Under the pieces are notes generated by a model. It saw nothing but the letters and a program-made list of their open reading frames with translations, ran no database searches and had not been told where the DNA came from. The position numbers and the translations under genes are program-made. A DNA stretch of 64,000 bases, taken from the NCBI RefSeq assembly GCF_963378105.1, contig NZ_OY726398.1:2046001-2110000 (forward strand), in the 5' to 3' direction. Positions 48,707-58,664 of this stretch are shown here, in pieces (the first letter of the stretch is position 1; the number at the start of each line of letters is the position of its first letter). The DNA is from Mycolicibacter sp. MU0102 (GTDB lineage: Bacteria; Actinomycetota; Actinomycetes; Mycobacteriales; Mycobacteriaceae).

Positions 48707-49396
48707 ATGACCAAGCGCATCCTCAACGTCGTCTCCAACGTCGCCCACTACGACGACCCGGCCGAGCCGACCGGGCTGCGGCTCTCGGAGCTGACGCACG
48801 CCTATCACGTCTTCGCCGAAGCGGGCTACCGACAGACGATCGTCAGTCCCAAAGGCGGGCAGTCGCCGCTGGAACCGCGGTCGCTGAAATTCCCCAACTT
48901 CGACAAGAGCGCTAAGGCATGGAAGGCCGACAATACGAAGATGGCGCTGCTGGCCAATACCACCGCACCCGAAGACATCAACGCGGCGGACTATGACGCG
49001 ATCTACTTCACCGGTGGGCACGCCGTCATGTACGACTTCCCCAACAGTGAAGGCCTGCAACGCCTCACCCGCGAGATCTTCGAGAACGGGGGAGTGGTGT
49101 CCTCGGTCTGCCACGGCTACTGCGGCCTGCTCAACACCACCCTCTCCGACGGATCGCTCTTGGTCGCCGGGCGCAAGCTCACCGGATTCGCCTGGTCGGA
49201 AGAAGTGCTGGCGCGCGTCAACAAACTGGTGCCTTACAACGCCGAAGCGGAGATGAAGAAGCGCGGCGCCCACTACGGCAAGGGCCTGATTCCGTTCGCC
49301 CCGCACGTCGTCGTCGACGGCCGGCTGGTCACCGGCCAGAATCCGGGATCGGCCAAGGCGACCGCCAAGAAGATCGTCTCGGTGCTGGGCAGGTGA
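48707..49396 (+). CDS. DJ-1/PfpI (Hsp31-like) glutamine-amidotransferase-fold protein
   Basis: 229 residues. The nucleophile elbow SVCHGYCGL has Cys135 followed by His136, as in Hsp31/glyoxalase III-type DJ-1 proteins; YFTGGHAVMYDFPNS and NPGSAKATA are also typical. Members are glyoxalases, deglycases or chaperones. ATG 48707 is used; the frame stays open upstream into the divergent TspO gene. Confidence 0.88.
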   Translation: MTKRILNVVSNVAHYDDPAEPTGLRLSELTHAYHVFAEAGYRQTIVSPKGGQSPLEPRSLKFPNFDKSAKAWKADNTKMALLANTTAPEDINAADYDAIYFTGGHAVMYDFPNSEGLQRLTREIFENGGVVSSVCHGYCGLLNTTLSDGSLLVAGRKLTGFAWSEEVLARVNKLVPYNAEAEMKKRGAHYGKGLIPFAPHVVVDGRLVTGQNPGSAKATAKKIVSVLGR

Positions 49397-49440
49397 CGCC
49401 CTCGCCCGCCCCCACCGCCGCCCGCCAGTAGGGTGCCAGC

Positions 49441-51807
49441 GTGGTGGCAGCCAGCAATACCGTCGTGCTGACCGAGGAGTTCCGTGCTGCATTGGGGCTG
49501 CTGGCAGCGGGCCGGAACCTTTTCCTGACCGGTAAGGCCGGCACGGGCAAGTCGACGCTCATCCGCCACTTCATGGCCACCACCGATCGCAACGTCATGG
49601 TGGTCGCGCCGACCGGGATCGCGGCCCTCAACGTCGACGGCCACACCATCCACCGCCTGTTCGGATTCCGGCCCACCACAACACTGTCTGATATCGCCGG
49701 CGGCGACTACCGGCCCGGGCGCTTCACCAAAACGCTGGCCAAACTGCAGACCCTGATCATCGACGAAGCGTCCATGGTGCGTGCCGACGTGTTCGACATG
49801 ATCGCGGGAGCGCTGCAGCGCTTCGGGCCGGAGCCTGGAACCGCGTTCGGTGGGGTTCAGGTGGTGTTGGTGGGCGACCTCTACCAGCTACCGCCGGTGA
49901 TCACCGAGGGCGAACAACACTATTTCTCGACGACCTATGACACCCCGTACTTCTTTTCGGCCAACACCTTCCACCGTGCGGACTTCCCGAGCGTTTCGCT
50001 GACGACGGTGTTTCGCCAGCTCGGCGATGATCGGATGACCGCGATACTCAACGAGATTCGTGAAGGCGTGCTGCTCGGCCATGCGAGGGCGCACCTGGAC
50101 GCCCGAGTGGATCCCGACTTCGTGCCGCCGGACGACGAACTGTGGCTGACGTTGGCGCCCACCAACAGGCTGGTCACCGCGCGCAATCGCCAGCAGCTGG
50201 AGCGGCTGCCCGGCGAGGAGATGGTGCACCGCGCCACCGAATCCGGCGACCTGTCGCTGTTCGACAAGCCGCTGGATGACGAGCTGCGCTTCAAGGTCGG
50301 CGCCCAGGTGATGATGCTCAACAACGATCAGACCGAGCGCTGGGTCAACGGCTCGATCGGCCGCGTGGTGGGGGTGGGCTACGACCGCCACGGTGCCGTG
50401 GTCGAAATCGAGTTCCCCAACGGCGACATCGCCGACGTCGCCCCGTTCACCTGGGAGGCCACCCGCCCGGTGGTCGAGGGCGGAACCTTGCGCCGCGACG
50501 TGGTCGGCACCTTCACCCAGTTGCCGTTCAAGCTGGCCTGGGCGATCACCATTCACAAGAGCCAAGGCCAGACCCTGGAGCGGCTGGTGGTGGATCTGTC
50601 CGGCGGCATGTTCTCCACCGGCCAGCTTTATGTGGCGTTGAGCCGCTGTACTTCGTTGGCCGGGCTCGTGCTCAAACGCCCTGTGCTGCCGAAGGATCTG
50701 AAGGTGGATCGCCGGATCGCCCGATTTCTGCGTGCTTCGGCCCACGGCGAACGCGTACGGCGCTACTGCGCGATCGGTTTGCTCACCGTGGGCGATGAGG
50801 GGCGGATGTCGCGGCCGCGCCCGGTGGAGTTGGCGGTGGCATTCGATGACGGCACCGCCGTGTCGACGCTGATCAATCCGCAGCGGGATCTGGCCGATGC
50901 CCGCCAGGCCTATCGAATCGGGGTGGCCGACGTGCTGCTGGCGCCCACGCTGCGGGAGGCCTGGGCGGTGATCGCGCCGATGCTGGCCGGCTGCACGCCG
51001 GTGGGCATCAAAGTCGACGAGACGCTGGGACTGATCGACTTCGAACTCAAGCGACTGGGTCAGGTGACTCCGATGCCGCTGGGAATCGACCTGCGGGGCA
51101 CCAATATCACCGGCGAGACGGCGTTGCAGCGTGCCCGGACCGCACTCGAACGCCTCGACGGCGTCGACGTGGATTCCGGGTCGTCGCCGTTCGACGAACC
51201 CGACGAGAGCGACGCCCTCTCCGGAATCCTGCTCAGCCGCGATCCGGACGTCACAACCCCGACGGCAGAACACCTTCCGGCGCTGTCCGCGTTGTTGCGG
51301 ATCAGCCGAACCCTCGGAGCGATCCTGCTGGGCACCAGTAGCGCCGATCAGGTGTCGGTGGCGGGGGAGACCAACTGGGAGCAGGCGGCGCGCCAGACCG
51401 CCGCCGACCAATTAGTCCTGGCGGCCACCCGCACCCGGCTACCGGACGAGGTGTCGGCGCGGCTGCGCGACGCATTGCGCGCGCTGGGCGCCGATGCCTT
51501 GGCCGCCGGGCTGGCGCAGACGCCGTCGATGACCGACAACATCGATGCGGTCCTGGTTCCCGGCGCCCGCGTCTGCTTCACCGGAACCGCGGTCGACGGC
51601 CAGGGCCGCGTGCTGGATCGCGACGAAATAGAACGGCGGGCTGCTGCGGCCGGGCTGGCGCCGGTGCGCTCGGTGACCAAGACGCGATGCGAGGTGCTGG
51701 TCATCGCCGAAGCGGGCACGCAGTCCGAAAAGGCCCGCAAAGCCCAGGACTACGGCAAGGCGGTGTTCACCGTGGACGAATTTCTGGGTTGGCTCGCGCG
51801 CCGGTGA
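49441..51807 (+). CDS. PIF1-like SF1 helicase with C-terminal BRCT domain
   Basis: 788 residues. Residues 1-430 are a PIF1/RecD-type helicase: Walker A LTGKAGTGKST, LIIDEASMV, VLVGDLYQLPPV, LAWAITIHKSQGQTL and LYVALSRCTSL. Residues about 455-540 (VELAVAFDDGTAVSTLINPQRDL...) may be a degenerate exonuclease (RNase H-like) fold; that is a guess. Residues about 700-788 (GARVCFTGTAVDGQGR...KTRCEVLVIAEAGTQSEKARKAQDYG...FLGWL) are a clear BRCT domain like that of DNA ligase. Suggests a DNA-repair or replication helicase. Starts with tandem GTG codons. Confidence 0.85.
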   Translation: MVAASNTVVLTEEFRAALGLLAAGRNLFLTGKAGTGKSTLIRHFMATTDRNVMVVAPTGIAALNVDGHTIHRLFGFRPTTTLSDIAGGDYRPGRFTKTLAKLQTLIIDEASMVRADVFDMIAGALQRFGPEPGTAFGGVQVVLVGDLYQLPPVITEGEQHYFSTTYDTPYFFSANTFHRADFPSVSLTTVFRQLGDDRMTAILNEIREGVLLGHARAHLDARVDPDFVPPDDELWLTLAPTNRLVTARNRQQLERLPGEEMVHRATESGDLSLFDKPLDDELRFKVGAQVMMLNNDQTERWVNGSIGRVVGVGYDRHGAVVEIEFPNGDIADVAPFTWEATRPVVEGGTLRRDVVGTFTQLPFKLAWAITIHKSQGQTLERLVVDLSGGMFSTGQLYVALSRCTSLAGLVLKRPVLPKDLKVDRRIARFLRASAHGERVRRYCAIGLLTVGDEGRMSRPRPVELAVAFDDGTAVSTLINPQRDLADARQAYRIGVADVLLAPTLREAWAVIAPMLAGCTPVGIKVDETLGLIDFELKRLGQVTPMPLGIDLRGTNITGETALQRARTALERLDGVDVDSGSSPFDEPDESDALSGILLSRDPDVTTPTAEHLPALSALLRISRTLGAILLGTSSADQVSVAGETNWEQAARQTAADQLVLAATRTRLPDEVSARLRDALRALGADALAAGLAQTPSMTDNIDAVLVPGARVCFTGTAVDGQGRVLDRDEIERRAAAAGLAPVRSVTKTRCEVLVIAEAGTQSEKARKAQDYGKAVFTVDEFLGWLARR

Positions 51808-51817
51808 GCGGCGGACC

Positions 51818-52219
51818 TCAGTCCAAGTCCGCCAAGGCTTTGCGCGCGGCGTCGAGTTCGGCTTCGAGCGCGGCCACCCGGGCGGCATGCTGGGAACGCG
51901 CCTCGTCCATCAGTGCCTCGATCGGGGCGAACAGGTCCTCGTGCAGTTCCTTGGCGGCCCGCGACACCGCGGCCGCCGCGACTGCGAGGTTGCGCACCAG
52001 ATAGCTGCTGCCCTGCTTGATCTCGGCGTGCCACTCGCCGTCGGCGGTACCGGTCACGGTCAGCGTCAACTCGAGCGTCTTGGCCTTCTTCCCGGCCGAC
52101 TTCTTGACCGGCTCCTTGGCCCCGGGGACTTCGGGGACCTCGGGAGCCTCGGGAGCCTCGGGAGCAGCGGGAGTCTCGGTGGCGGTAGCAGCCTCGGGGG
52201 CGAACGTGGGTGCAGTCAT
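51818..52219 (-). CDS. Small Ala/Pro/Glu-rich protein (DUF6319-like)
   Basis: 133 residues. An N-terminal Pro/Glu/Ala linker (PEAPEAPEVPEVPG) and Lys-rich patch precede a compact domain (LELTLTVTGTADGEWHAEIKQGSSYLVRNLAVAAAAVSRAAKELHEDL) and a C-terminal coiled coil. ATG 52219 is chosen because a perfect AAGGAGG lies about 10 nt upstream; two earlier in-frame ATGs exist. Resembles DUF6319 proteins as I recall. Function unknown. Confidence 0.65.
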   Translation of the reverse strand: MTAPTFAPEAATATETPAAPEAPEAPEVPEVPGAKEPVKKSAGKKAKTLELTLTVTGTADGEWHAEIKQGSSYLVRNLAVAAAAVSRAAKELHEDLFAPIEALMDEARSQHAARVAALEAELDAARKALADLD

Positions 52220-52378
52220 AATCGTGGCGACCTCCTTGCTCATTCGTCGCCCGCGGCGGCGGGCAAGCTCACCGCTCATTAGAACACATGTTCGACAAGG
52301 TTGGTTCGTCCGGTCACCCGCGATGCCCGATGCCACACCCTATGCTGGGGCGACGTCCCCGACGCCGAGGAACCCGAC

Positions 52379-53518
52379 GTGCCGCTGAACTCTCGAGCCC
52401 ACACCCCGACGGTCGCGGTGTCCGCGCGGACCGAATACCTGTCCGACCGGCACTGCGGGGCTGCCACGCTCGCGGCGTTGCTGTTGGGGGCGGGGCTGAT
52501 CGCGTTGGTCGTACTGAATCTGGCCGGGGCAACTGCGGTGGTGATCGCGACGACGACGGCGGCGTTGATCACCGCTTCGCTGGGTGCGGGTGCTTACGGA
52601 CGACTCGGCGACCGGGCGGCGATTGTGATCACTCTCGACTCGCAGGCCGTGTATTTCGGTAACGAGGACCGCGAGATCGTGAGTTACCCACTGTCTTCGC
52701 TGACCGCGGCACGGCGGGGCGGACCGGCGGCGGTCACCTCGACCGACGGCCGGCACCTGACGGTTCAGGGCCAGAAATACTTGAAGTTGACGTTCGCCAC
52801 CGACGCCGGGGCGAGCGACGAATGGTGGGTCGCGATCATCGAATCCGATCCCGCATCAGCGGAGATACTGCGGCGATTGCAGGCGGTGCTGCCGGCGCCG
52901 GCAGCCAAATCCACACGCCCACGCCCTGCCGCGCCACCGCCTCCGCGGCCGCCGTCGGCCCCACCGACCCCGCCGCCGGTGGGGCCGCGGATCGCCGACG
53001 CCGGCACCGAGGAAGCAGCAAAACGGTTGTGGGAGGGCGCACTTCGGCGCCACAATGAGATCCTCGGTGCCTACGGTGCCTACGAACTCGACCCGGCGAT
53101 GCTGCTGCGCTACCCGGCCATCACCGATGTGACCGTCGAGCAGACCCAGACTTTCCAGGAGGCGCTCGACGAGGCGCAGGCGCTGCGCACCGAGGCCTAC
53201 CCGGGAAATCGCGGACTGGCCGACGCTTACCAGCAGGCGGTCGTCGTGCTGCGCCGCGCCTGGATCGGCTGTGAGGCCCACGGGAAGAAGGTCGGCACCA
53301 GCTACCTCGATCAAGCCGACCAAGACGAACTCGACACCGCACTCAAGCTCTACAACCACGCGGCCGCCAGCACCATGCCCGCCGAACAGGCCACCTACTA
53401 CGGGCGCGTCCGCGAGATCGTCGGCAAGCTCGCCGAGCGCGGCGCGATCCGCCCGCCGAAAGTTCAGCTCGCACAACTGGAAGGCGTGACCCGCCGGGCC
53501 ATCGAGTCGGCGCGGTAA
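52379..53518 (+). CDS. Membrane-anchored protein of unknown function
   Basis: 379 residues. Two N-terminal transmembrane helices (about 27-48 and 50-70), a PH-like beta region (ITLDSQAVYFGNEDREIVSYPLSSLTAARR), a proline linker (PRPAAPPPPRPPSAPPTPPP) and a helical C-terminal domain of about 170 residues. GTG 52379 has GAGGAA about 7 nt upstream. Tail-to-tail with the next membrane protein gene, separated by 3 bp. Confidence 0.65.
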   Translation: MPLNSRAHTPTVAVSARTEYLSDRHCGAATLAALLLGAGLIALVVLNLAGATAVVIATTTAALITASLGAGAYGRLGDRAAIVITLDSQAVYFGNEDREIVSYPLSSLTAARRGGPAAVTSTDGRHLTVQGQKYLKLTFATDAGASDEWWVAIIESDPASAEILRRLQAVLPAPAAKSTRPRPAAPPPPRPPSAPPTPPPVGPRIADAGTEEAAKRLWEGALRRHNEILGAYGAYELDPAMLLRYPAITDVTVEQTQTFQEALDEAQALRTEAYPGNRGLADAYQQAVVVLRRAWIGCEAHGKKVGTSYLDQADQDELDTALKLYNHAAASTMPAEQATYYGRVREIVGKLAERGAIRPPKVQLAQLEGVTRRAIESAR

Positions 53519-53521
53519 CCG

Positions 53522-55036
53522 TCAGCGGGTTCCCGGTTGGAGGAACTCGCCGGTGGGCGAGTAGGTGCCCGCCGCGGCGTCTACGTTGGCGAGCTGAATG
53601 CGTATCGCCAGTCCGCGTCCATCACTGGTCTCATCGGACATCTCGATATCGACGGCGCGGCTTTCATAGGGCTCGAGGGATCCGCGGTGCACCGCCTGCC
53701 GGCGAACCGATTCGAACGCCGTCAGTGACACGTCGTTGAAACTGAATCCCGGTGTGCTCGATCCCCAGGAGCGATCGACGACCTCGGGGAGCTCCCCGGG
53801 CACCACGACGGCCTCGCCCTTGCGGTGATCGGAGCGGAACTCGATGAGCACCCCTCCGCTGTTCTGAATGGTGCTGGCGTGCAGGTGCGGGGTGTTGCGC
53901 ACGATTCCGCGTATCTGAAAGCTGGTCAGCGCGGGGTCGGAAGCCGCGATGCCGGCCAGCTCTAACACCTGGCGCGCGCGTTTGAACGCCTCGCCGAAAT
54001 CAGCCGGGTCGAACAATTCGGCAACGGTCCCGTCGGGCCTCGCCTGGATGGTGGTGGGAAACGGGAATGTGTTGGGAACGTTGAATTTACCGGTGAGAAT
54101 GATCGGCTTTGCGGGACCCGACCGTTTGATCTCGAAGTCCTCCAGGTTGCCGTCAATGCCCACCGCGCGGAACTGCTGCGCCATCCGGTCGGCGATCGTG
54201 GTCAGTTCGATCGACGCCACGTCACGAGCGGTGAAGGTGCTGGTTTTGCGCAGCGTGTTCGGCGTTGCGATGGTGTATGCGTCGCGGCCGTTGTTGATGT
54301 AGACGGTCGTCGACTCGCCGTTGGTCGGATTGAGCACGGAGCCGTAATCGGATCCGCCGTCGGAAAAGCGAAGATCCAGCAGATTGTCGGCAGCACCAGA
54401 TCCCAGTTTCTCGGTGATCGCACGAATCATGTTGTCCCGGCGTGCGCCCAGATCGGCGGCTTTGGCGGTGTTATGCGACGCGGTGATCGGCATCGAGGGC
54501 AGCCTGAGCGAGACACGCCATACGTCACCGGCCGCGAACAGCACCGCCAGCGCTGTCACCACCGTGATCGCCGGATACATCACCGCCCGTATTCCGGGGT
54601 GATCGCCGAAATCGGGGGAGTGCCTCGCCTCGCGCGGCGGTAACCCTTCCGGGGGCAGGGACGTGAGGGGATCCTCGGTTAGCGCCTGAAAGTCTTTGCG
54701 TGACATCGCTGTGATCCAGCGTGCCTGATATGAGGTGTCGTTGGCGGGGCTGATGGTGGCGGTCACCAACGTGGGCTGCTGATCCTCATCGGCCAGCGTG
54801 CTGCGGGTGAGCGCCTCGACACGTGCCGGCACGAAGCGATCCGATACCCCGGCCCGGAAGGTGGTGAGTCCCGAGATGCGTGAGGGCCGCGGTGCGATCA
54901 GCAATCCGGCAAGGATCAGCGGAATCCCGATGAACGCCGCCATCCACCAGGGATTGAAGGCACCGAGCCCGATCCCCGCGGCGATGATGGCACCGGCCAG
55001 GCCGGCGCGACTCGCCGGCCCCATGCCCCGGGGCAT
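53522..55036 (-). CDS. Membrane protein of unknown function
   Basis: 504 residues. Helices at about 12-30 and 32-50, a third at about 150-170, then about 330 residues without transmembrane segments but with regular beta-like segments (FSDGGSDYGSVLNP, FEIKRSGPAKPIILTGKFNVPN). No known motif recognised. It reads in the same direction as, and 63 bp after, nothing conserved; likely exported domain. Confidence 0.65.
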   Translation of the reverse strand: MPRGMGPASRAGLAGAIIAAGIGLGAFNPWWMAAFIGIPLILAGLLIAPRPSRISGLTTFRAGVSDRFVPARVEALTRSTLADEDQQPTLVTATISPANDTSYQARWITAMSRKDFQALTEDPLTSLPPEGLPPREARHSPDFGDHPGIRAVMYPAITVVTALAVLFAAGDVWRVSLRLPSMPITASHNTAKAADLGARRDNMIRAITEKLGSGAADNLLDLRFSDGGSDYGSVLNPTNGESTTVYINNGRDAYTIATPNTLRKTSTFTARDVASIELTTIADRMAQQFRAVGIDGNLEDFEIKRSGPAKPIILTGKFNVPNTFPFPTTIQARPDGTVAELFDPADFGEAFKRARQVLELAGIAASDPALTSFQIRGIVRNTPHLHASTIQNSGGVLIEFRSDHRKGEAVVVPGELPEVVDRSWGSSTPGFSFNDVSLTAFESVRRQAVHRGSLEPYESRAVDIEMSDETSDGRGLAIRIQLANVDAAAGTYSPTGEFLQPGTR

Positions 55037-55099
55037 CTAGCGGCCCTTCCACGAAGCTGCGCCCTGGGACTGCGACAAGGTCATCGTCGACGCCATCGC

Positions 55100-55798
55100 T
55101 CAATCCGTGTGCGCCGGCGTCATCGAGGAGATGTAGTAGGTCTCCTGCCCGGTGGGGTAGCCGCCGCCATCGGTGGCGATGTGGACGTGGTCGTAGTGGT
55201 TGGCGGTCTCGTTGCCGTAATCCGAGGTCCAGTTGCCGCCGCCGACGCCCGGGTAGATCTTCTGCCGCCAGATCACGTGGTTGACCCCCCACCGTTGGGC
55301 GTTGGCCAGGGCGTAGCCGGCGATCTGGTCGCCGAGCAGGATGCCTGCCTCGCTGTGGTAGTCCGGGATCATCACGTCGATGGCCAACCCGTCGGGATGC
55401 CACTTCAACGGGTCCTGGCGATACCCGTATATGTTCTTGACCTCTTGAAACAACACGCCGATGGTGCGGGCCGCCCAGATGGTCTTGACCTGGAGCCCGT
55501 TCTCCGGCGCCACCCCGGGGGGCAGCGGGAAGGTGAATTGCTGGCCTTCGGTGGGCATCGGCACGCTCGCCGCCAGCGCCGCGGCCTCGGCGGGGTTGGC
55601 GATGCGCATCCCTCCGGCGGGTGGCTGGGCTGGGTTCGACGGGGCCGGTGGCGCCGCCGCCGCGGTCTCGGTGGGTTTGGGCTCCGCGTCGTGGCTGCTC
55701 TGGGCGTAGATGAGGGCGGCCGAGACCGCCAGCGACGTCAGAATGGCCAGGCTGCGACCGCAGAACCTGGCAATCTTTCGTCCGTCCACGCAGAGCAC
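55100..55798 (-). CDS. Membrane-anchored M15-like peptidase domain protein (ARB-07466-like)
   Basis: 232 residues. One N-terminal transmembrane helix, Ala/Pro linker, then a domain with KWHPDGLAIDVMIP, WGVNHVIWRQ and NHYDHVHI, giving the His, Asp and His pattern of M15/LAS zinc peptidases. Probably acts on peptidoglycan or is a non-catalytic relative. GTG 55798 is 5 bp after the malic enzyme stop, suggesting coupling; GTG 55789 is an alternative. Confidence 0.72.
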   Translation of the reverse strand: MLCVDGRKIARFCGRSLAILTSLAVSAALIYAQSSHDAEPKPTETAAAAPPAPSNPAQPPAGGMRIANPAEAAALAASVPMPTEGQQFTFPLPPGVAPENGLQVKTIWAARTIGVLFQEVKNIYGYRQDPLKWHPDGLAIDVMIPDYHSEAGILLGDQIAGYALANAQRWGVNHVIWRQKIYPGVGGGNWTSDYGNETANHYDHVHIATDGGGYPTGQETYYISSMTPAHTD

Positions 55799-55803
55799 TT
55801 TAG

Positions 55804-57495
55804 TTACTTGAGCTTGGATAGCGCTGGACCGGTGGTTTCGCGTGGCCACCGAGTGCGATAGTCCGGCGTCCAGCGAGACCGCCGGACCGCTTCGGCAATC
55901 GCCTCATCGGAGGCGGCCGGGGCGACGCCGTCCCGTACCGCCTGGATGGCCACCGCGGTAGCGATACGGGTGGTGATCTCAGGCAGATCCGCGAACGCGG
56001 GCAGCAGCGGTTGGTCGGCGTCGACCAGGGCGGGGGAGGCATCGCCCAGCGTCGCGGCAGCGGCCCGCATCATCGCGTCGGTGACACGCGACGCGCGCGC
56101 CGCGGTGACCGCAAGCCCGATCGCCGGGAAGATGTAGACGTTGTTGCACTGCGTGATGGGGCGGGTGCGCTCGCCGCGTCGGATCGGGGCGAAGGGCGAG
56201 CCCGTGGCGATCAGCGCGCGCCCATCGGTCCATTCGTCGAGCTCCGCCGGGTGCGCTTCGGCCCGGCTGGTGGGGTTGGACAGCGGAAAAATGATCGGAC
56301 GATCCGTCTTGGCCGCCAGCTCTCGGACGATTTCCTCGGTGAAAGCACCGGCTACCGTCGACAGGCCCAGCAGGATGCCCACATCGACGTGGTGCACCAC
56401 ATCGGCCAGGCCTCGACCACCCCAGCCGGCCACCCGAGCTGCGGATTGAACGAAACGGCGCTGGCTGTCCGAGAGGTCCTCACGGTCATCGGTCAGCAAA
56501 CCGTTGATGTCGATGGCCCAAATCCGTTCGGCAGCTTCGGTTTCGGAGAGTCCCTCGGCGACCATCTGCTGGCGGATCATCTCCAGCACGCCGATACCGG
56601 CCGAACCGGCGCCGAGCATCACCACCTGCTGCTCGGTCAGCGGCCGCCCGGCAGCGCGGACAGCGCCATGCAGCGCACCAAGAGCCACGGCCGCCGTGCC
56701 CTGAATGTCGTCGTTGAACGTCAGCAGCCGATCCCGGTACCGCGTCAACAGCGGCAGTGCATGCGTGGTGGCGAAGTCTTCCCACTGCAGCAGCACGTCG
56801 GGCAGTTCCTCATGCACGACGTTCACGAAGTCGTCGACAAAGGAGTAGTAGTCCTTGTCGCTGATCCGGCGGTGGCGCCAGCCGAGATACTGCGGATCGT
56901 GCAGCAGGTCGACATTGTCGGTGCCGACGTCGAGGATGATCGGCAGCGTGCGGGCCGGATCGATCCCGCCGATCAGGGTGTACAGCGAGAGCTTTCCGAT
57001 CGGGATGCCCATGCCGCCGATACCCTGGTCGCCCAGGCCCAGGATGCGCTGTCCGTCGGTGACGACGATGACGTCGACCTGTTGTTCTGGCCGGTTACGC
57101 AGCGCCTCGCGCAGCCGATCGCGGTCCGGGTAGGAGACGAACAACCCGCGCGGGCGCCGGTAGATCTCGCTGAATCGCCGGCATGCGTCGCCGACCGTCG
57201 GCGTGTAGACGATCGGCAGCATCTCCTCGATATGTTCGCTCAGCAGCCGGTAGAACAACGTCTCGTTGCGGTCCTGCAGCGCCCGCAGATAGATGTGCTT
57301 GTCCAGATCGTCATGCCGCGTGGAGAACTCGGCATAGGTGTGGGCGACTTGGTCGGCGATGGTTTTCACCGCGACCGGCAGCAGACCCAGCAGTCCGAAC
57401 TCGCGGCGCTCGTCTTGGCTGAAGGCGGTGCCCTTTGTGGTCAGTGGATCGAACAGCAGAGCCTGGCCGCGGCGTTGCCACCCCTGAGCTGTCAC
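55804..57495 (-). CDS. NAD-dependent malic enzyme
   Basis: 563 residues. Oxidative decarboxylation of malate to pyruvate. Motifs YTPTVGDACRRFSEIYRRPRGLF, LGDQGIGGMGIPIGKLSLYT, FNDDIQGTAAVALGAL (metal-binding Asp pair) and the NAD fold GAGSAGIGV are all present, as in M. tuberculosis Mez. GTG 57495 begins the conserved part; the frame is open 75 bp more. Confidence 0.93.
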   Translation of the reverse strand: MTAQGWQRRGQALLFDPLTTKGTAFSQDERREFGLLGLLPVAVKTIADQVAHTYAEFSTRHDDLDKHIYLRALQDRNETLFYRLLSEHIEEMLPIVYTPTVGDACRRFSEIYRRPRGLFVSYPDRDRLREALRNRPEQQVDVIVVTDGQRILGLGDQGIGGMGIPIGKLSLYTLIGGIDPARTLPIILDVGTDNVDLLHDPQYLGWRHRRISDKDYYSFVDDFVNVVHEELPDVLLQWEDFATTHALPLLTRYRDRLLTFNDDIQGTAAVALGALHGAVRAAGRPLTEQQVVMLGAGSAGIGVLEMIRQQMVAEGLSETEAAERIWAIDINGLLTDDREDLSDSQRRFVQSAARVAGWGGRGLADVVHHVDVGILLGLSTVAGAFTEEIVRELAAKTDRPIIFPLSNPTSRAEAHPAELDEWTDGRALIATGSPFAPIRRGERTRPITQCNNVYIFPAIGLAVTAARASRVTDAMMRAAAATLGDASPALVDADQPLLPAFADLPEITTRIATAVAIQAVRDGVAPAASDEAIAEAVRRSRWTPDYRTRWPRETTGPALSKLK

Positions 57496-57593
57496 CGCAT
57501 CACCCCGACTCCGCCGACGAAACCGCTGCTGCCCTTCCGTCGCACAATAGAACGCTTCGGCGCCCCGCACCGGCCGTCGGCCGAGTCCGGGCG

Positions 57594-58613
57594 CTAACGT
57601 CCCGCTCGGTCGATTCGCCTGATCATTCGAGCGGTGGCGGCTTCCGCCGCGAGTCGGGGCGCCGCCTCCTTGCGACGGCGCTGTGCCCGGTCCAGCGCCG
57701 AGCGGATGGTGATGCCCTGCTCATAGGCCTCCACCACGCGCGGGTCGACGTAGGAGCTGCGGGCGACCGCCGGGGTATTGCCCAGTTCCTCGGCGACGTG
57801 GCGCATTGCCGCAGCGACCTCGCGACGGCGCACTGTTTTGGAGGTCGGCTCGTGTGCTGCGGCGAAGCTTTCGGCTGCCAGCACGGTGCCATGCCAGGTT
57901 CGCAGGTCCTTGACGCTGAACTGCTCATCGGTCAGCTCCCGGAACCGCTCGTTGAGGTCATCGGCGCGCACTTCGCACCAGCCGTCGGAGATGCGGTACA
58001 CCAACAGCCGGGGCAGGTCGGTCGGCGCGCGCAACAGGGCTCGCACCGCACGGACCACCAGCGGATCGTCGACCGAAACCGTCCGCCGTACGCCGCTTTT
58101 GGCCGGATAGTCGAAGTCCACGCAGCCGTTGCGCATCGTGACGTGATCACGCAACAAGGTGGCCAGCCCGAAGCTGCCGTTTTCCTGGGTGTACTCCTCG
58201 CCGCCGGCCCGGAAATAGCCCCGATCGATGAGCTGCTGAGCGACGGCGAGCACTCGATCGCGTTTCAGGCCGCGACCGCGCAGGTCGGCGAGCACCTCGG
58301 CGCGCCAGTCCGGCAGCAACTTGGCCAAGGTCAGGACCCGGTCGTACTTCTCCTCGGAACGTTCGGCCTCCCATTGCGGGTGATACAGGTATTGACGACG
58401 CCCGGCAGCGTCTTCCCCGACGGCCTGGATGTGCCCATTGGGATAGGGGCAGATCCACACCTTTCGCCATGCCGGTGGGATGGCCAGCGTCTTGATCCGG
58501 GCGAGGACCTGCGGGTCGTCGACCGGCTGGCTCCCATCGGTGTAGGAAAAGCCGCGGCCCCGACCGATTCGGCGAAGCCCCGGGCCCGCGGTGTTGCTTC
58601 TGCGCAGTCTCAC
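57594..58613 (-). CDS. DNA topoisomerase IB
   Basis: 339 residues. Poxvirus/bacterial-type TopIB. The N-terminal domain starts RGFSYTDGSQPVDDP and has PPAWRKVWICP; catalytic residues lie in VKDLRTWHGT (Arg), the later RRREV block and the nucleophile Tyr in SSYVDPRVV. Relaxes supercoils by 3'-phosphotyrosyl linkage. GTG 58613 is the start. Confidence 0.92.
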   Translation of the reverse strand: MRLRRSNTAGPGLRRIGRGRGFSYTDGSQPVDDPQVLARIKTLAIPPAWRKVWICPYPNGHIQAVGEDAAGRRQYLYHPQWEAERSEEKYDRVLTLAKLLPDWRAEVLADLRGRGLKRDRVLAVAQQLIDRGYFRAGGEEYTQENGSFGLATLLRDHVTMRNGCVDFDYPAKSGVRRTVSVDDPLVVRAVRALLRAPTDLPRLLVYRISDGWCEVRADDLNERFRELTDEQFSVKDLRTWHGTVLAAESFAAAHEPTSKTVRRREVAAAMRHVAEELGNTPAVARSSYVDPRVVEAYEQGITIRSALDRAQRRRKEAAPRLAAEAATARMIRRIDRAGR

Positions 58614-58664
58614 GGCACCGAATTACCCGCATCGGGACCGCCCGACACGTCGCGCCGGCAGGGG

